A stretch of 64,000 bases of DNA from Mycobacterium sp. ITM-2016-00316 (lineage in GTDB: Bacteria > Actinomycetota > Actinomycetes > Mycobacteriales > Mycobacteriaceae): NCBI RefSeq assembly GCF_002968335.2, contig NZ_CP134398.1, positions 1,178,001 to 1,242,000 on the forward strand, given 5' to 3'. Position numbers and translations under genes: made by a program. Of this stretch, positions 11,511 through 19,232 are shown piece by piece; position 1 is the stretch's first letter, and each line of letters opens with the position of its first letter. Under the pieces are notes generated by a model. That model saw nothing but the letters and a program-made list of their open reading frames with translations. It ran no database searches and was not told the origin of the DNA.

Positions 11511-12431
11511 TCAGGCCGCCGGCTTGTAGGTGAGTTCCTTGAACCAGGACGGGATCGGCTTCAGTACCGCCTTGGGCAGGTAGTCCGAGGCGGCCACCAT
11601 CGGGTTGGCGACCCAGTGATAGGGGTTGCGGGAGTTGACCACCCAGCGTGAGTGCAGCTTCAGGATCTGGTAGGTCGGCACGCGCCAGGTGTGTTCGGAG
11701 CGACCACCGATGTCCTTGAACCGCGCCATCGCCTTGTAGAGCCGTTCGGGCTCCAGGCCCATGTCGACGATGTTGTTGCGCATCCGGTTGAGCAGCGGAA
11801 CGTAGATGATCATGCCGATGATCAGTCCGGGGGAGGCGACGCTGCCCACGAAATCGATGGCCAGCTTGCGTGCCTTGGCGTTCCCGATCATGTTGAGCAC
11901 CTCGAAATCGACGGCGATATGCCGTGATTCGTCGCTGTTGATCTTCTCGAAGACCTGATGACAGACCGGGTCGTCCACCTCGTCGAGCAGGAACTTCAGC
12001 AGCGCGCCGTCCAGGGCGACCTCGAGCATCGGGATGACGGTGCCCAGCACCGACAGCGACATGTCGTCGGCGTAGGTGTCCAGCCAGTCGATGGCCAGCC
12101 GGATGTTGACGTTGGGTTCGGGCATCTCACCGTCTTCGAGCATGCCCCACCGCTTCATCAGCGCCAGTTCGGCATTGGCGTGCCGCTGTTCCTCGGCGTG
12201 GAAGTAGCGGTAGATCTCGGCCAGCGTCGGGGTGGGGGCCTTCTTGGCCAGTGCCGCGAACCCGCGTGCGCCGACATTCTCGATCCAGCACAGATCGGCC
12301 ATGAAGGCCTTGAGCTTGGGCCGGAACTCGTCGCTGATGGTTTCGGCACCCGGTGCGTCCCAGTCGATATCGGCCAGCGCCCATTGCCGATCCTTGATCT
12401 TCGCGAGCATGACGTCCATGTCGACAGCCAT
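11511..12431 (-). CDS. Ferritin-like diiron-carboxylate protein
   Basis: A 306-residue mostly helical protein. Candidate iron ligands are spread as in diiron oxidases: WIENVG, then FHAEEQRHANAE (E and ExxH), then MLEVALDG, then SDESRHIAVDFE (second ExxH). This is the pattern of the ferritin-like superfamily, which includes fatty acid desaturases and N-oxygenases. The precise reaction cannot be read from sequence. Sandwiched between an SDR and a flavin monooxygenase, it is likely an oxidative enzyme of the same pathway. Its start is 11 bp after the SDR stop. Confidence 0.7.
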   Translation of the reverse strand: MAVDMDVMLAKIKDRQWALADIDWDAPGAETISDEFRPKLKAFMADLCWIENVGARGFAALAKKAPTPTLAEIYRYFHAEEQRHANAELALMKRWGMLEDGEMPEPNVNIRLAIDWLDTYADDMSLSVLGTVIPMLEVALDGALLKFLLDEVDDPVCHQVFEKINSDESRHIAVDFEVLNMIGNAKARKLAIDFVGSVASPGLIIGMIIYVPLLNRMRNNIVDMGLEPERLYKAMARFKDIGGRSEHTWRVPTYQILKLHSRWVVNSRNPYHWVANPMVAASDYLPKAVLKPIPSWFKELTYKPAA

Positions 12432-12442
12432 TGTCGAGCCTC

Positions 12443-13291
12443 CTACGGTGCGGTGATGCGAGTGGTGAGACCGACGGCGCGGGTGTACACCGTCGGTGTG
12501 AAACGTTTGATGCCCCAGCCGATCCGGGCGTCAGGTTGCGGCATGCAGTACAGGCCGCCGCGGTCATTGGTGTCCAGGCACATCCGGGCGACCTTCTGCG
12601 GGGAGAACCCGGTCCAGCGCATCAGGGTGTCGGCCAGCTGGCTGGATCCGGCAGTGATGCGGTCGGTGTCGAGGATATTGGTCTTGACGAAGGTGGGGCA
12701 CAGCGCGGTGACATTGATCCCGGTGCCGGCGAGCTCTGCGGCCAGCGTCTCCGAAAGAGACAGCGTCCCAGCCTTGCTCACGTTGTAAGCGGCCATTCCC
12801 GGCGCGGCGCCGAACGCCGCCGCCGAGGCGACATTGATGATGCCGCGCGGCTGATCGGTCTGGGCGGCACGCAGCAGCGGGGTGAACACGTGGCAGCCGT
12901 GGATGGGCCCCCACAGGTTCACACCGAGCACCCAGCTCCAATCGTCCAGGCTGGCTTCGCCGATCGGGGTGCCGCCCGCGCCGACCCCGGCGTTGTTGAT
13001 CACCAGCGTGGGCGGGCCACCGAACCAGGCCGCGGCGGCTTCGGCCAGGGCCTGCACATCCTCGATCTTGGAGACATCGCAACGTAGTGCTGTCGCCTCA
13101 CCGCCTGCCGCGGTGATCTCCGCGACGGTGGCGCGGGCGGCGTTCTCGTTGATATCGCTGCACACCACCCGGCCGCCGCGGGCGGCGAGTTCGACTGCGA
13201 AGGCGGCGCCGATCCCGCTGCCGGCCCCGGTCACCACGGCGTCGGCATTGCGGCTGCGTTTGGCGCCACCAAGGATGCCGAAGAGGTTCAT
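12443..13291 (-). CDS. Short-chain dehydrogenase/reductase
   Basis: A 282-residue classical SDR. The NAD(P)-binding motif TGAGSGIG begins near residue 20, NNAG follows, and the active site has the YNVSK (YxxxK) signature with an upstream Ser in the NVAS segment. Reading frame continues far upstream, but the ATG at 13291 (MNLFGILGG) gives a normal N-terminus and overlaps the esterase stop by 4 bp (ATGA), which settles the start. It probably interconverts an alcohol and a carbonyl in the pathway of this operon. Confidence 0.88.
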   Translation of the reverse strand: MNLFGILGGAKRSRNADAVVTGAGSGIGAAFAVELAARGGRVVCSDINENAARATVAEITAAGGEATALRCDVSKIEDVQALAEAAAAWFGGPPTLVINNAGVGAGGTPIGEASLDDWSWVLGVNLWGPIHGCHVFTPLLRAAQTDQPRGIINVASAAAFGAAPGMAAYNVSKAGTLSLSETLAAELAGTGINVTALCPTFVKTNILDTDRITAGSSQLADTLMRWTGFSPQKVARMCLDTNDRGGLYCMPQPDARIGWGIKRFTPTVYTRAVGLTTRITAP

Positions 13292-14265
13292 CCGGCAACC
13301 CGGGCGCTGCCCCGCTGCAGCGACTCCGTGATGAAGGCGGTGACGATGCGCATGGCCGGTGCGGCCTCGGGGGTGAGCCGGGGCAGTGCCTGGAAGACGT
13401 GCACCTGATCCGGCCAGACCTGCAACTCGCTGGTGCCACCGGCGGTGCGGATGTCCGCGTCCAGGGTGCGGGCGTCGGCCTGCAGCATTTCCGCGCCACC
13501 GGCCTGGATCAGGGTGGGCGGCATGCGTCGGCCGCCCGCGATATCGAGGGTGAGCCGGTGGTGGCGCGGATCGGTTCCAGCGCAATACAACCCGATGAGG
13601 CGGGCCGCATCCGAGGCGCGGATCGCCGGATCGTCGCGCAGCGCTTCACGGGCACGGGCCAGCCCGAAGGTGAGGTCCACGAGCGGGGAGAACAGGGCCA
13701 TCGCGGCGGGATGCGGGACGCCGGGCTGCAGCAGCAGGTCGACCGCCAGGTGGCCGCCCGCGGAGTCGCCGGCGATGACCGTACGTTCGGGGTCGAAGCC
13801 GGCTTCGGTGCGCAGATAGTCCCAGCCCGCCCGGACATCGTCGGCGGCGGTGGGGAAGCGGTACTTCGGTGCCAGCCGGTAATCGATGCAGAACACCGGG
13901 AGTCCGGTCAGCCGGGACAGCCAGGCGGTCAGTCTGCGGTGGGTGCGCGGCGAACAGAGCGCGTATCCGCTGCCGTGCACGTAGTAGATGGCCGCGGTCC
14001 GATCGGTCCCCCTGCTGCTGCGCACCCATTCGCCGACGACCCGGCGGCCGTCGGGCAGGCGGACGTCCACCTGCTCGACCTCTGTGCCCGTCAGCGAGGG
14101 ACCGAAGGTGTCCATGACCCGCGCGATGATCTGCCGGGAGGCCCACAGGCCCCATGCTCGTTCCGGCGGAAGCACCGCGCTGATCTGCCGCAATGTCACG
14201 CTGCTGACCGTGGCGGCACCGCGGGACCGCAACGATCCGCGGGTGGGAAGGGACTGCTCGGGCAT
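13288..14265 (-). CDS. Alpha/beta hydrolase, HSL/Lip-type esterase
   Basis: A 325-residue hormone-sensitive-lipase family esterase. The oxyanion motif HGSGYALCSP is a variant of HGGG, the nucleophile sits in GDSAGG, and the catalytic His is in DQVHVF near the C-terminus. Start: ATG at 14265 with GGAGGTC a few nt upstream; the longer open frame above it covers the promoter region and is not supported. First gene of the five-gene operon (esterase, SDR, diiron protein, monooxygenase, MerR). Confidence 0.87.
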   Translation of the reverse strand: MPEQSLPTRGSLRSRGAATVSSVTLRQISAVLPPERAWGLWASRQIIARVMDTFGPSLTGTEVEQVDVRLPDGRRVVGEWVRSSRGTDRTAAIYYVHGSGYALCSPRTHRRLTAWLSRLTGLPVFCIDYRLAPKYRFPTAADDVRAGWDYLRTEAGFDPERTVIAGDSAGGHLAVDLLLQPGVPHPAAMALFSPLVDLTFGLARAREALRDDPAIRASDAARLIGLYCAGTDPRHHRLTLDIAGGRRMPPTLIQAGGAEMLQADARTLDADIRTAGGTSELQVWPDQVHVFQALPRLTPEAAPAMRIVTAFITESLQRGSARVAG

Positions 14266-14311
14266 TCGGACCTCCGTCAATCGAGCGTCCGACGAGTACA
14301 CCTTCAATTGG

Positions 14312-14323
14312 TGACATTTGTCA
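14312..14323. promoter_or_regulatory. Palindromic candidate operator upstream of the esterase operon
   Basis: TGACATTTGTCA has perfect 5-bp inverted arms around a 2-bp centre. On the minus strand it lies within TTGACATTGACA, which contains two -35-like TTGACA hexamers. It is 47 bp upstream of the esterase ATG, where a regulator, possibly the operon's own MerR, would control transcription. The binding protein is a guess. Confidence 0.45.
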
Positions 14324-14371
14324 ATGTCAACATTCGGTGTTGTGTGACCCAGGTCCCTGACGAGTGCAGGC

Positions 14372-16291
14372 CTACCGGCGTGGGTCGCCGCGCCAGCTGA
14401 AACTGTTGACGTACTTACCCATGTCCAGCGCCAGCTGCAGGTTGGCCGCTGACGGCTTGCCGGAACCGAAATCCGGCCCGAAGGCACGGTACGGTCCGAC
14501 CGCGCCGGCGATCAGGGCCAGATCGTTCTTCACGGCCACCATCACGATGATCCGCATCCGGCTGGAACTGCTCATCGCGCCCTGCGGCCACATATCGGCG
14601 GCCATCCCGTATCCGTGCTGGTAACCGACCATGGTGTTGGGGATCTCGTAGGCCGTCTTGGTATCGGGGAACGTCTCATTCACCAGGTCGACCGCGATCT
14701 GCTTCGGGGTGCGCCCGGCCGCGGGCCGGCTGAACAGCTGCATGGTGCCGCCGTCGCCGGCCTGCAGCACCGCGGTGATGCCGTTGTCCTGCTTGGTGAC
14801 CTCATAGGCCGCACCCTCCACCGGGTAGGACACCGAGAACGACCCGTCCGCGGAGGTGAATCTGGGGTTGATCTCGACCGCGCGATTCATCGGCGGGCTT
14901 CCGCAATCCGGCGGGCAGATGTATTTCGCGGCGGGTTTGGTGATCAGTCCGGACAGCCCGACCAGACCGCCGGCCACCACGACGACAGCGATCCCCAGCA
15001 CCAGCGCCACGTTGCGGAATGACGTCTTCGGCGGCTGCAGGGTTTCGAAGGTGCCCGAGTGCAGCGAATAGCCGGGCTTCAAACCGACCACGAGTTCCCC
15101 GGCCGCGGGTTCCTCGGCGAGACGGATGGGTCGGTCGTCGCGCCGGGCTCGGCGCGATCGGCGCGAAGATGCGTGCATGGCCGCCCCGCAGTTCGCGCAG
15201 AACGGCGCATCGGGCACCACGTGATCGCACTCGACACACAGGATCGGTTCGTCGGTGCGGATCTCGTCCTGTGCCTCGTGCAGCAGGGCCAGGTGCAGAC
15301 CGACCCGCAGCGCGAACAGCGCGAGCGCCGTGAGGGTCAGGTGTCCGGCCAGTTGCACCCACTGCGGGAAGCGGGCCACGTCGAGCAGGCCCAGCCCGGC
15401 GTAGACGGAGATCACCACGAACGCGATGGCGACGAGGGTGCCGCGGACGAAGCCACGGTTCTTGGTGACCTTGGTGGGTGGCCGGGTGAACCAGAGCGCG
15501 GTGCCGATCAGACCGCCGACGGCGGCGGCGGTGAGCGGCATGGCGATGCCGCGGATGCCGGCCTCGACGAGCAGTCCGTCCAGGGGGCGGACCCGATTGA
15601 TCATCCCGGTGGTGAACTGTGGCGCCAGCCGGGTGAGGGTGGCCGCCGCGGTGAACGTCAATGCCCCCAGTGCGCCGATGGCGTAGCCGTCCAGGGATTC
15701 CCGGTTGCCGCGCCACCCGACCCGGGCCACCAGTGCGGGCACCAGCATGAGCAGCATGCTGCCCACCGGAACCCCGATCCCGTCACGCAGAATCCGGCCG
15801 CCCGCGATACCTGCGCCCAATGGGACGCCGTAGGCGCGCGCCAGCGCGACTCCGGTCAACAGCACCCAGCCGACGCCGAGCACGATGCCGAGAGTTGCGG
15901 TCAATATCAGCGTGCTGCGTGGGATATCCCGGGACACACCGGATTCGCGGAGGTACAGGGCGAACAGCAGGGGGATGCCCAGTGACGCGACGGCGATCAG
16001 AGCGGCGGGCATGCGCAGCACGGTGCCGACGGTCAGCGCCACCGCCAGCAGCACCAGACCCATCAGGAACACCTTGCGTGACCGCGGTGCCAGGTGGGGG
16101 AACAGCGAACTGGTCAGCGACGGTGTGAGCAGGCGCTGTCCGGGCGCGGCGCTGAACGCGCGGGCGCGCAGCCAGTGCGGGCCGTCACCGCGTTTGTGGT
16201 CGGCCAGTGGAACGCCGCAGAGCCCGCAGTACACGCCGGCGGGAACATCGATCTGGCAGACCTGGCACTCGACCATGCCTGGAGCGCTCAT
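14372..16291 (-). CDS. Double zinc-ribbon polytopic membrane protein
   Basis: A 639-residue protein not recognised as a named family. It begins with a short zinc ribbon (CQVC...CGLC), followed by about eight to ten hydrophobic segments to about residue 330. A second zinc ribbon (CVEC...CANC) lies near residue 345, then a basic loop, one more membrane helix near residue 425, and a C-terminal domain of about 190 residues that should lie outside the membrane. ATG overlaps the sedolisin stop by one base (TGATG), so the two are translationally coupled. A partner or scaffold role for the protease is inferred from this coupling only. Confidence 0.75.
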   Translation of the reverse strand: MSAPGMVECQVCQIDVPAGVYCGLCGVPLADHKRGDGPHWLRARAFSAAPGQRLLTPSLTSSLFPHLAPRSRKVFLMGLVLLAVALTVGTVLRMPAALIAVASLGIPLLFALYLRESGVSRDIPRSTLILTATLGIVLGVGWVLLTGVALARAYGVPLGAGIAGGRILRDGIGVPVGSMLLMLVPALVARVGWRGNRESLDGYAIGALGALTFTAAATLTRLAPQFTTGMINRVRPLDGLLVEAGIRGIAMPLTAAAVGGLIGTALWFTRPPTKVTKNRGFVRGTLVAIAFVVISVYAGLGLLDVARFPQWVQLAGHLTLTALALFALRVGLHLALLHEAQDEIRTDEPILCVECDHVVPDAPFCANCGAAMHASSRRSRRARRDDRPIRLAEEPAAGELVVGLKPGYSLHSGTFETLQPPKTSFRNVALVLGIAVVVVAGGLVGLSGLITKPAAKYICPPDCGSPPMNRAVEINPRFTSADGSFSVSYPVEGAAYEVTKQDNGITAVLQAGDGGTMQLFSRPAAGRTPKQIAVDLVNETFPDTKTAYEIPNTMVGYQHGYGMAADMWPQGAMSSSSRMRIIVMVAVKNDLALIAGAVGPYRAFGPDFGSGKPSAANLQLALDMGKYVNSFSWRGDPRR

Positions 16292-17895
16292 CAGGCACCC
16301 ACCCGCTGCGCGATCTGCAGGTTGCGCACGAGGTTGTCGATATCGGGCGTGCCCAGTCCGGTGACCAGGTCATAGCCGGGACCGGCATTGTCGACGGCGT
16401 TGCCGCCCAGGGTCACATCGCGGAAGGCGGGCCGTGGAGCACCCTGGGCGATGCGGTACAGCAACGGGTTGATGTCACCGATGAGGGAGCCGTTGTTCTC
16501 CAGCAGCCACTGGTTCATCACCGCGGTGAGGCCGGCCCAGATGGGGGCCGACTGTGAGGTGCCGCCACCGACGACGGTCTGACCGTTGATCACGATCTTC
16601 ACACCGGTGAACGGGTCGGCGACCGCGGCGATATCCGGTGTCATGCGCTTGCCGTTGTGGCGATCGGGGGCGACCGCGTCCGCGGCGTCGCGCTGCCAGG
16701 GCGGCATGTCGAACAGCGCCGATACGCCGCCGCCGGTGCCCTGGGAGAGCGGAACGTCGAACCAGGTCTGCTCGGATACCCACCTGCCGTCGGCATCGGT
16801 GGACAGGGTGGTGCCGCCGACGCTGGTCATCTCGGGCAACGAGGCGATCGAGTCGAGGCCGACATCCTGTTCACTCGGGGGCGACGACCAGTCTTGTCCA
16901 CCACGGCATTCCATCCCGGCGAGGTCGCCGCTGGCGTTGTAGGCGGTGGTGCCGCGGGACTGGGCGGTGCGCAGCGCGGACCGGACGGGGGCCAGGTCGG
17001 CGGCGGTGATCAGTTTGTCGCAGCCCCAGCCGATCGAGAAACTCCATACCGCACCGGGGAACTGGCGATCGGTCTCCTCGAGCATCTCGCCGATCTTGCG
17101 GTATCCGCCGCCACCTTCGACGGTGGGGCGGGCATTCACCACGACCTTGCGGGCATCGGGCGCAATGGCGTGTGCCACTTGAAGATCCATCGACAGTTCG
17201 CCGCGTGGCTCGCCGGGCGATCCGCCGACGACCTCGGGGGTGAACTGCGGCAGACCGAACGTGCTGGTGTAGGTGTCCAGGTCGGATTGGTGGAATCCGT
17301 CGAAAGCGAAGATCACGATGGTGATGCCTCGGCCGGTGAAACCGCCCCTGTTCAGGTCGTCGGCGTTGTAGGTGTTCAGCAGCGCTTGGGGCGCCAGCCC
17401 CTGATCGGGCACATCGAGGGGGATGTGATCGGGCCGCGACATGTGATGTGGTGTGTAGCTGAGGATTCGGCCGATCTCGGACACTTCGTCGCGCAGGTGT
17501 TCGGGGACCGCGGGCTGGTGTGGTGAGGCGTAGAAGAGTTGTCCTCGCCTGCCGCGGTAGTCGCGCACAGAGACGTCGAAAGCCTGCTCGACGGCGGCGG
17601 GGGGTCCCTCGACGATCACCCAGTCATCGCCGGGGCGCCACTGTACCGACAGGGATTGGTCGCGGGCCCAGTCCATCAGCGCGGTGGGCTGGGATTCGTC
17701 GGTGAGGGTGGCGGTGAGCTCGATGCTGTCTTCGCGTGCCGGTCCGAGGTCGATGGACGCGTCCAGCAGGGACGCGTAGGGGCCCTCGATGCGCAAGGCA
17801 TCGGAGCGTTCCCTGCCGACGTACAGATCGACAGCGACCACCAGGGCTCCGATGAGCAGCAGGGCGGTCAGTGAGCGAGCGAGCACCGTTCTCAT
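16291..17895 (-). CDS. Sedolisin (S53) serine peptidase, membrane-tethered or secreted
   Basis: A 534-residue S53 peptidase. Residues 1-25 form a signal or anchor helix (LTALLLIGALVVAV). About 30-150 is the pro-kumamolisin prodomain, and the catalytic domain follows. The active-site set is complete: E233 and D237 (GELSMD), D324 (ASGDL) and S447 (GGGTSQSAP, with GGTS for the usual SGTS). The C-terminal calcium-site region (DVTLGGN, YDLVTGLGTPD) is present. Sedolisins act at acid pH outside the cytoplasm. It is co-transcribed and overlaps by one base with the zinc-ribbon membrane protein downstream. Confidence 0.92.
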   Translation of the reverse strand: MRTVLARSLTALLLIGALVVAVDLYVGRERSDALRIEGPYASLLDASIDLGPAREDSIELTATLTDESQPTALMDWARDQSLSVQWRPGDDWVIVEGPPAAVEQAFDVSVRDYRGRRGQLFYASPHQPAVPEHLRDEVSEIGRILSYTPHHMSRPDHIPLDVPDQGLAPQALLNTYNADDLNRGGFTGRGITIVIFAFDGFHQSDLDTYTSTFGLPQFTPEVVGGSPGEPRGELSMDLQVAHAIAPDARKVVVNARPTVEGGGGYRKIGEMLEETDRQFPGAVWSFSIGWGCDKLITAADLAPVRSALRTAQSRGTTAYNASGDLAGMECRGGQDWSSPPSEQDVGLDSIASLPEMTSVGGTTLSTDADGRWVSEQTWFDVPLSQGTGGGVSALFDMPPWQRDAADAVAPDRHNGKRMTPDIAAVADPFTGVKIVINGQTVVGGGTSQSAPIWAGLTAVMNQWLLENNGSLIGDINPLLYRIAQGAPRPAFRDVTLGGNAVDNAGPGYDLVTGLGTPDIDNLVRNLQIAQRVGA

Positions 17896-17957
17896 GGTTC
17901 CAGAAGAACTGAGGGCGGGTCCGAAAAATCCGGACCCGCCCCGTTCAGAGTTCTCGC

Positions 17958-18209
17958 TCAGTCGTTCTGCGACGGGTCGAAGGTCGGCTGCGGGGCCGTC
18001 ACCGGGGGAGTGAACACTCCGCCGCCGGGGTTCAGCGACTTCTCGGTGGGGGTCACCGAGACCTCGGTGGTGGTCGTCGTCGTGGTGGGCGACTCTTCGG
18101 GCTTGTCGCTGTCACTGCTGCACGCCGCGGTGAAGCCGATCATCGCGATGATGGCGGCACCGCCAACCGCTGCCGAAATCCGACGACGAGCCAGACGATT
18201 TGATGCCAT
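17958..18209 (-). CDS. Small Thr-rich lipoprotein
   Basis: An 83-residue protein with a basic N-terminus, a hydrophobic stretch and a lipobox FTAAC, followed by a Ser/Asp-rich and poly-Thr linker (ESPTTTTTTTEV) and a Pro-rich tail. It should be lipid-anchored on the outer face of the membrane. AAAGGA precedes the ATG. It lies 62 bp upstream of the sedolisin gene on the same strand. No functional domain is visible. Confidence 0.75.
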   Translation of the reverse strand: MASNRLARRRISAAVGGAAIIAMIGFTAACSSDSDKPEESPTTTTTTTEVSVTPTEKSLNPGGGVFTPPVTAPQPTFDPSQND

Positions 18210-18407
18210 GTTCGGTCCTTTACTTGTTCTCGGTGTGGTGAATCGTGGTCGGCGCGATGGTCCGCGAAAACCGGGTGCAGCAGTCCCGTTCGAGGGCCGG
18301 GATCTGGTGTCAGAAACTGTAACGCAGGGCCTGTATCAGTGCATTCCCTTACTCGGGCGTTGTCGATGACCGTTCTGTGACGCTGATCTGGGCGTCTATT
18401 CCACCGC

Positions 18408-18436
18408 TTGACTGTCACACCCGACGAGTGTTTACT
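18408..18436 (+). promoter_or_regulatory. Predicted sigma-A promoter of imuA'-imuB
   Basis: TTGACT (18408-18413) and TTTACT (18431-18436) are separated by exactly 17 bp, a good housekeeping promoter. The expected transcription start is near 18443, directly at the edge of the LexA box that follows. The remainder of the 286-bp divergent gap (18210-18495) shows no gene. Confidence 0.6.
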
Positions 18437-18443
18437 CGAGGTA

Positions 18444-18459
18444 TCGAACATGTGTTCGA
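18444..18459. promoter_or_regulatory. LexA/SOS box of imuA'-imuB
   Basis: TCGAACATGTGTTCGA is a perfect mycobacterial SOS box (TCGAAC-N4-GTTCGA). It covers the predicted transcription start, so LexA binding should block initiation until DNA damage. Confidence 0.92.
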
Positions 18460-18495
18460 ACAACACCCGTTTCGGATGATGCTGGAGGTGCTGCT

Positions 18496-19230
18496 GTGAC
18501 GGTGGCGATGGACCTGGAGCAGCACCGAAAAGAGCGTGCTGAACAGGTAGAACAGTTGCGTCACAGGATAGCCGAAGTCTCCGGGAGGATGGGAATCCAG
18601 GGTGCGCGGAGGGCCGCCGGCGATGACCTGAATTCTGTCCCGGAAACTTTGCTGAAAGTCCCGGATCCGCCGATCGGGCCGTCTGACGATGCGTTGCCGG
18701 GGCCACCGGTACCCGGGCCGCTACCTCAGCTGCTGCCCAGGGGGACGGTGGCGGTGCTGTCCGGGGCCAGATCGCTGGCACTGCGGATGGTGGCCGCGGC
18801 CACTGCGGCGGGCGGGCATGCGGCCATCGTCGGGCAGCCCGATGTCGGTCTGTTGGCGGCTGTGGAGATGGGCGCCGACCTGAGCAGGGTCGCGGTGATT
18901 CCTTATCCCGGCAGCGATCCGGTGGAGGTGGCCGCGGTCCTGCTGGACGGTCTGGATCTGGTGGTGCTGGCGCTGGCAGGGCGATCGGTGCCGATGAGCA
19001 GAGCGCGGGCGGTGACCGCGCGCGCCCGGCAGAAGGAGTGCACACTGCTGGTCACCGGGGGTGATTGGCACGGTGCCTCGGCTCGGCTGGATGCCAGGGT
19101 CTGCGGCTACGAGATGGTCGGTTCCGGTGGTGCCGCGATTCCCGGCCGGGGACGGATCGGGCGGGTGCGGTTGGACACCCGGACCAGGAGCAGGATTCCC
19201 GGGCAACCGCGCCTCGCGGTCGGTGGCTGA
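18496..19230 (+). CDS. imuA': ImuA' mutasome accessory protein
   Basis: A 244-residue RecA-like-fold accessory protein of the mycobacterial mutasome, with a charged helical N-terminus ([17 protein letters not shown]) and a degenerate RecA-type core lacking a Walker A motif. With ImuB and DnaE2 it carries out damage-induced mutagenic translesion synthesis. GTG start with GGAGG 7 nt upstream; an in-frame ATG at 18508 is an alternative. Regulated by the SOS box at 18444. imuB follows after 2 bp. The identity rests on context and on similarity to Rv3395c. Confidence 0.85.
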   Translation: MTVAMDLEQHRKERAEQVEQLRHRIAEVSGRMGIQGARRAAGDDLNSVPETLLKVPDPPIGPSDDALPGPPVPGPLPQLLPRGTVAVLSGARSLALRMVAAATAAGGHAAIVGQPDVGLLAAVEMGADLSRVAVIPYPGSDPVEVAAVLLDGLDLVVLALAGRSVPMSRARAVTARARQKECTLLVTGGDWHGASARLDARVCGYEMVGSGGAAIPGRGRIGRVRLDTRTRSRIPGQPRLAVGG

Positions 19231-19232
19231 CG

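Noticed and set aside
19065..19232. Upstream ATG as the imuB start
   Set aside because: It would overlap imuA' by over 160 bp; the GTG at 19233 starts the conserved PRVLALW segment.
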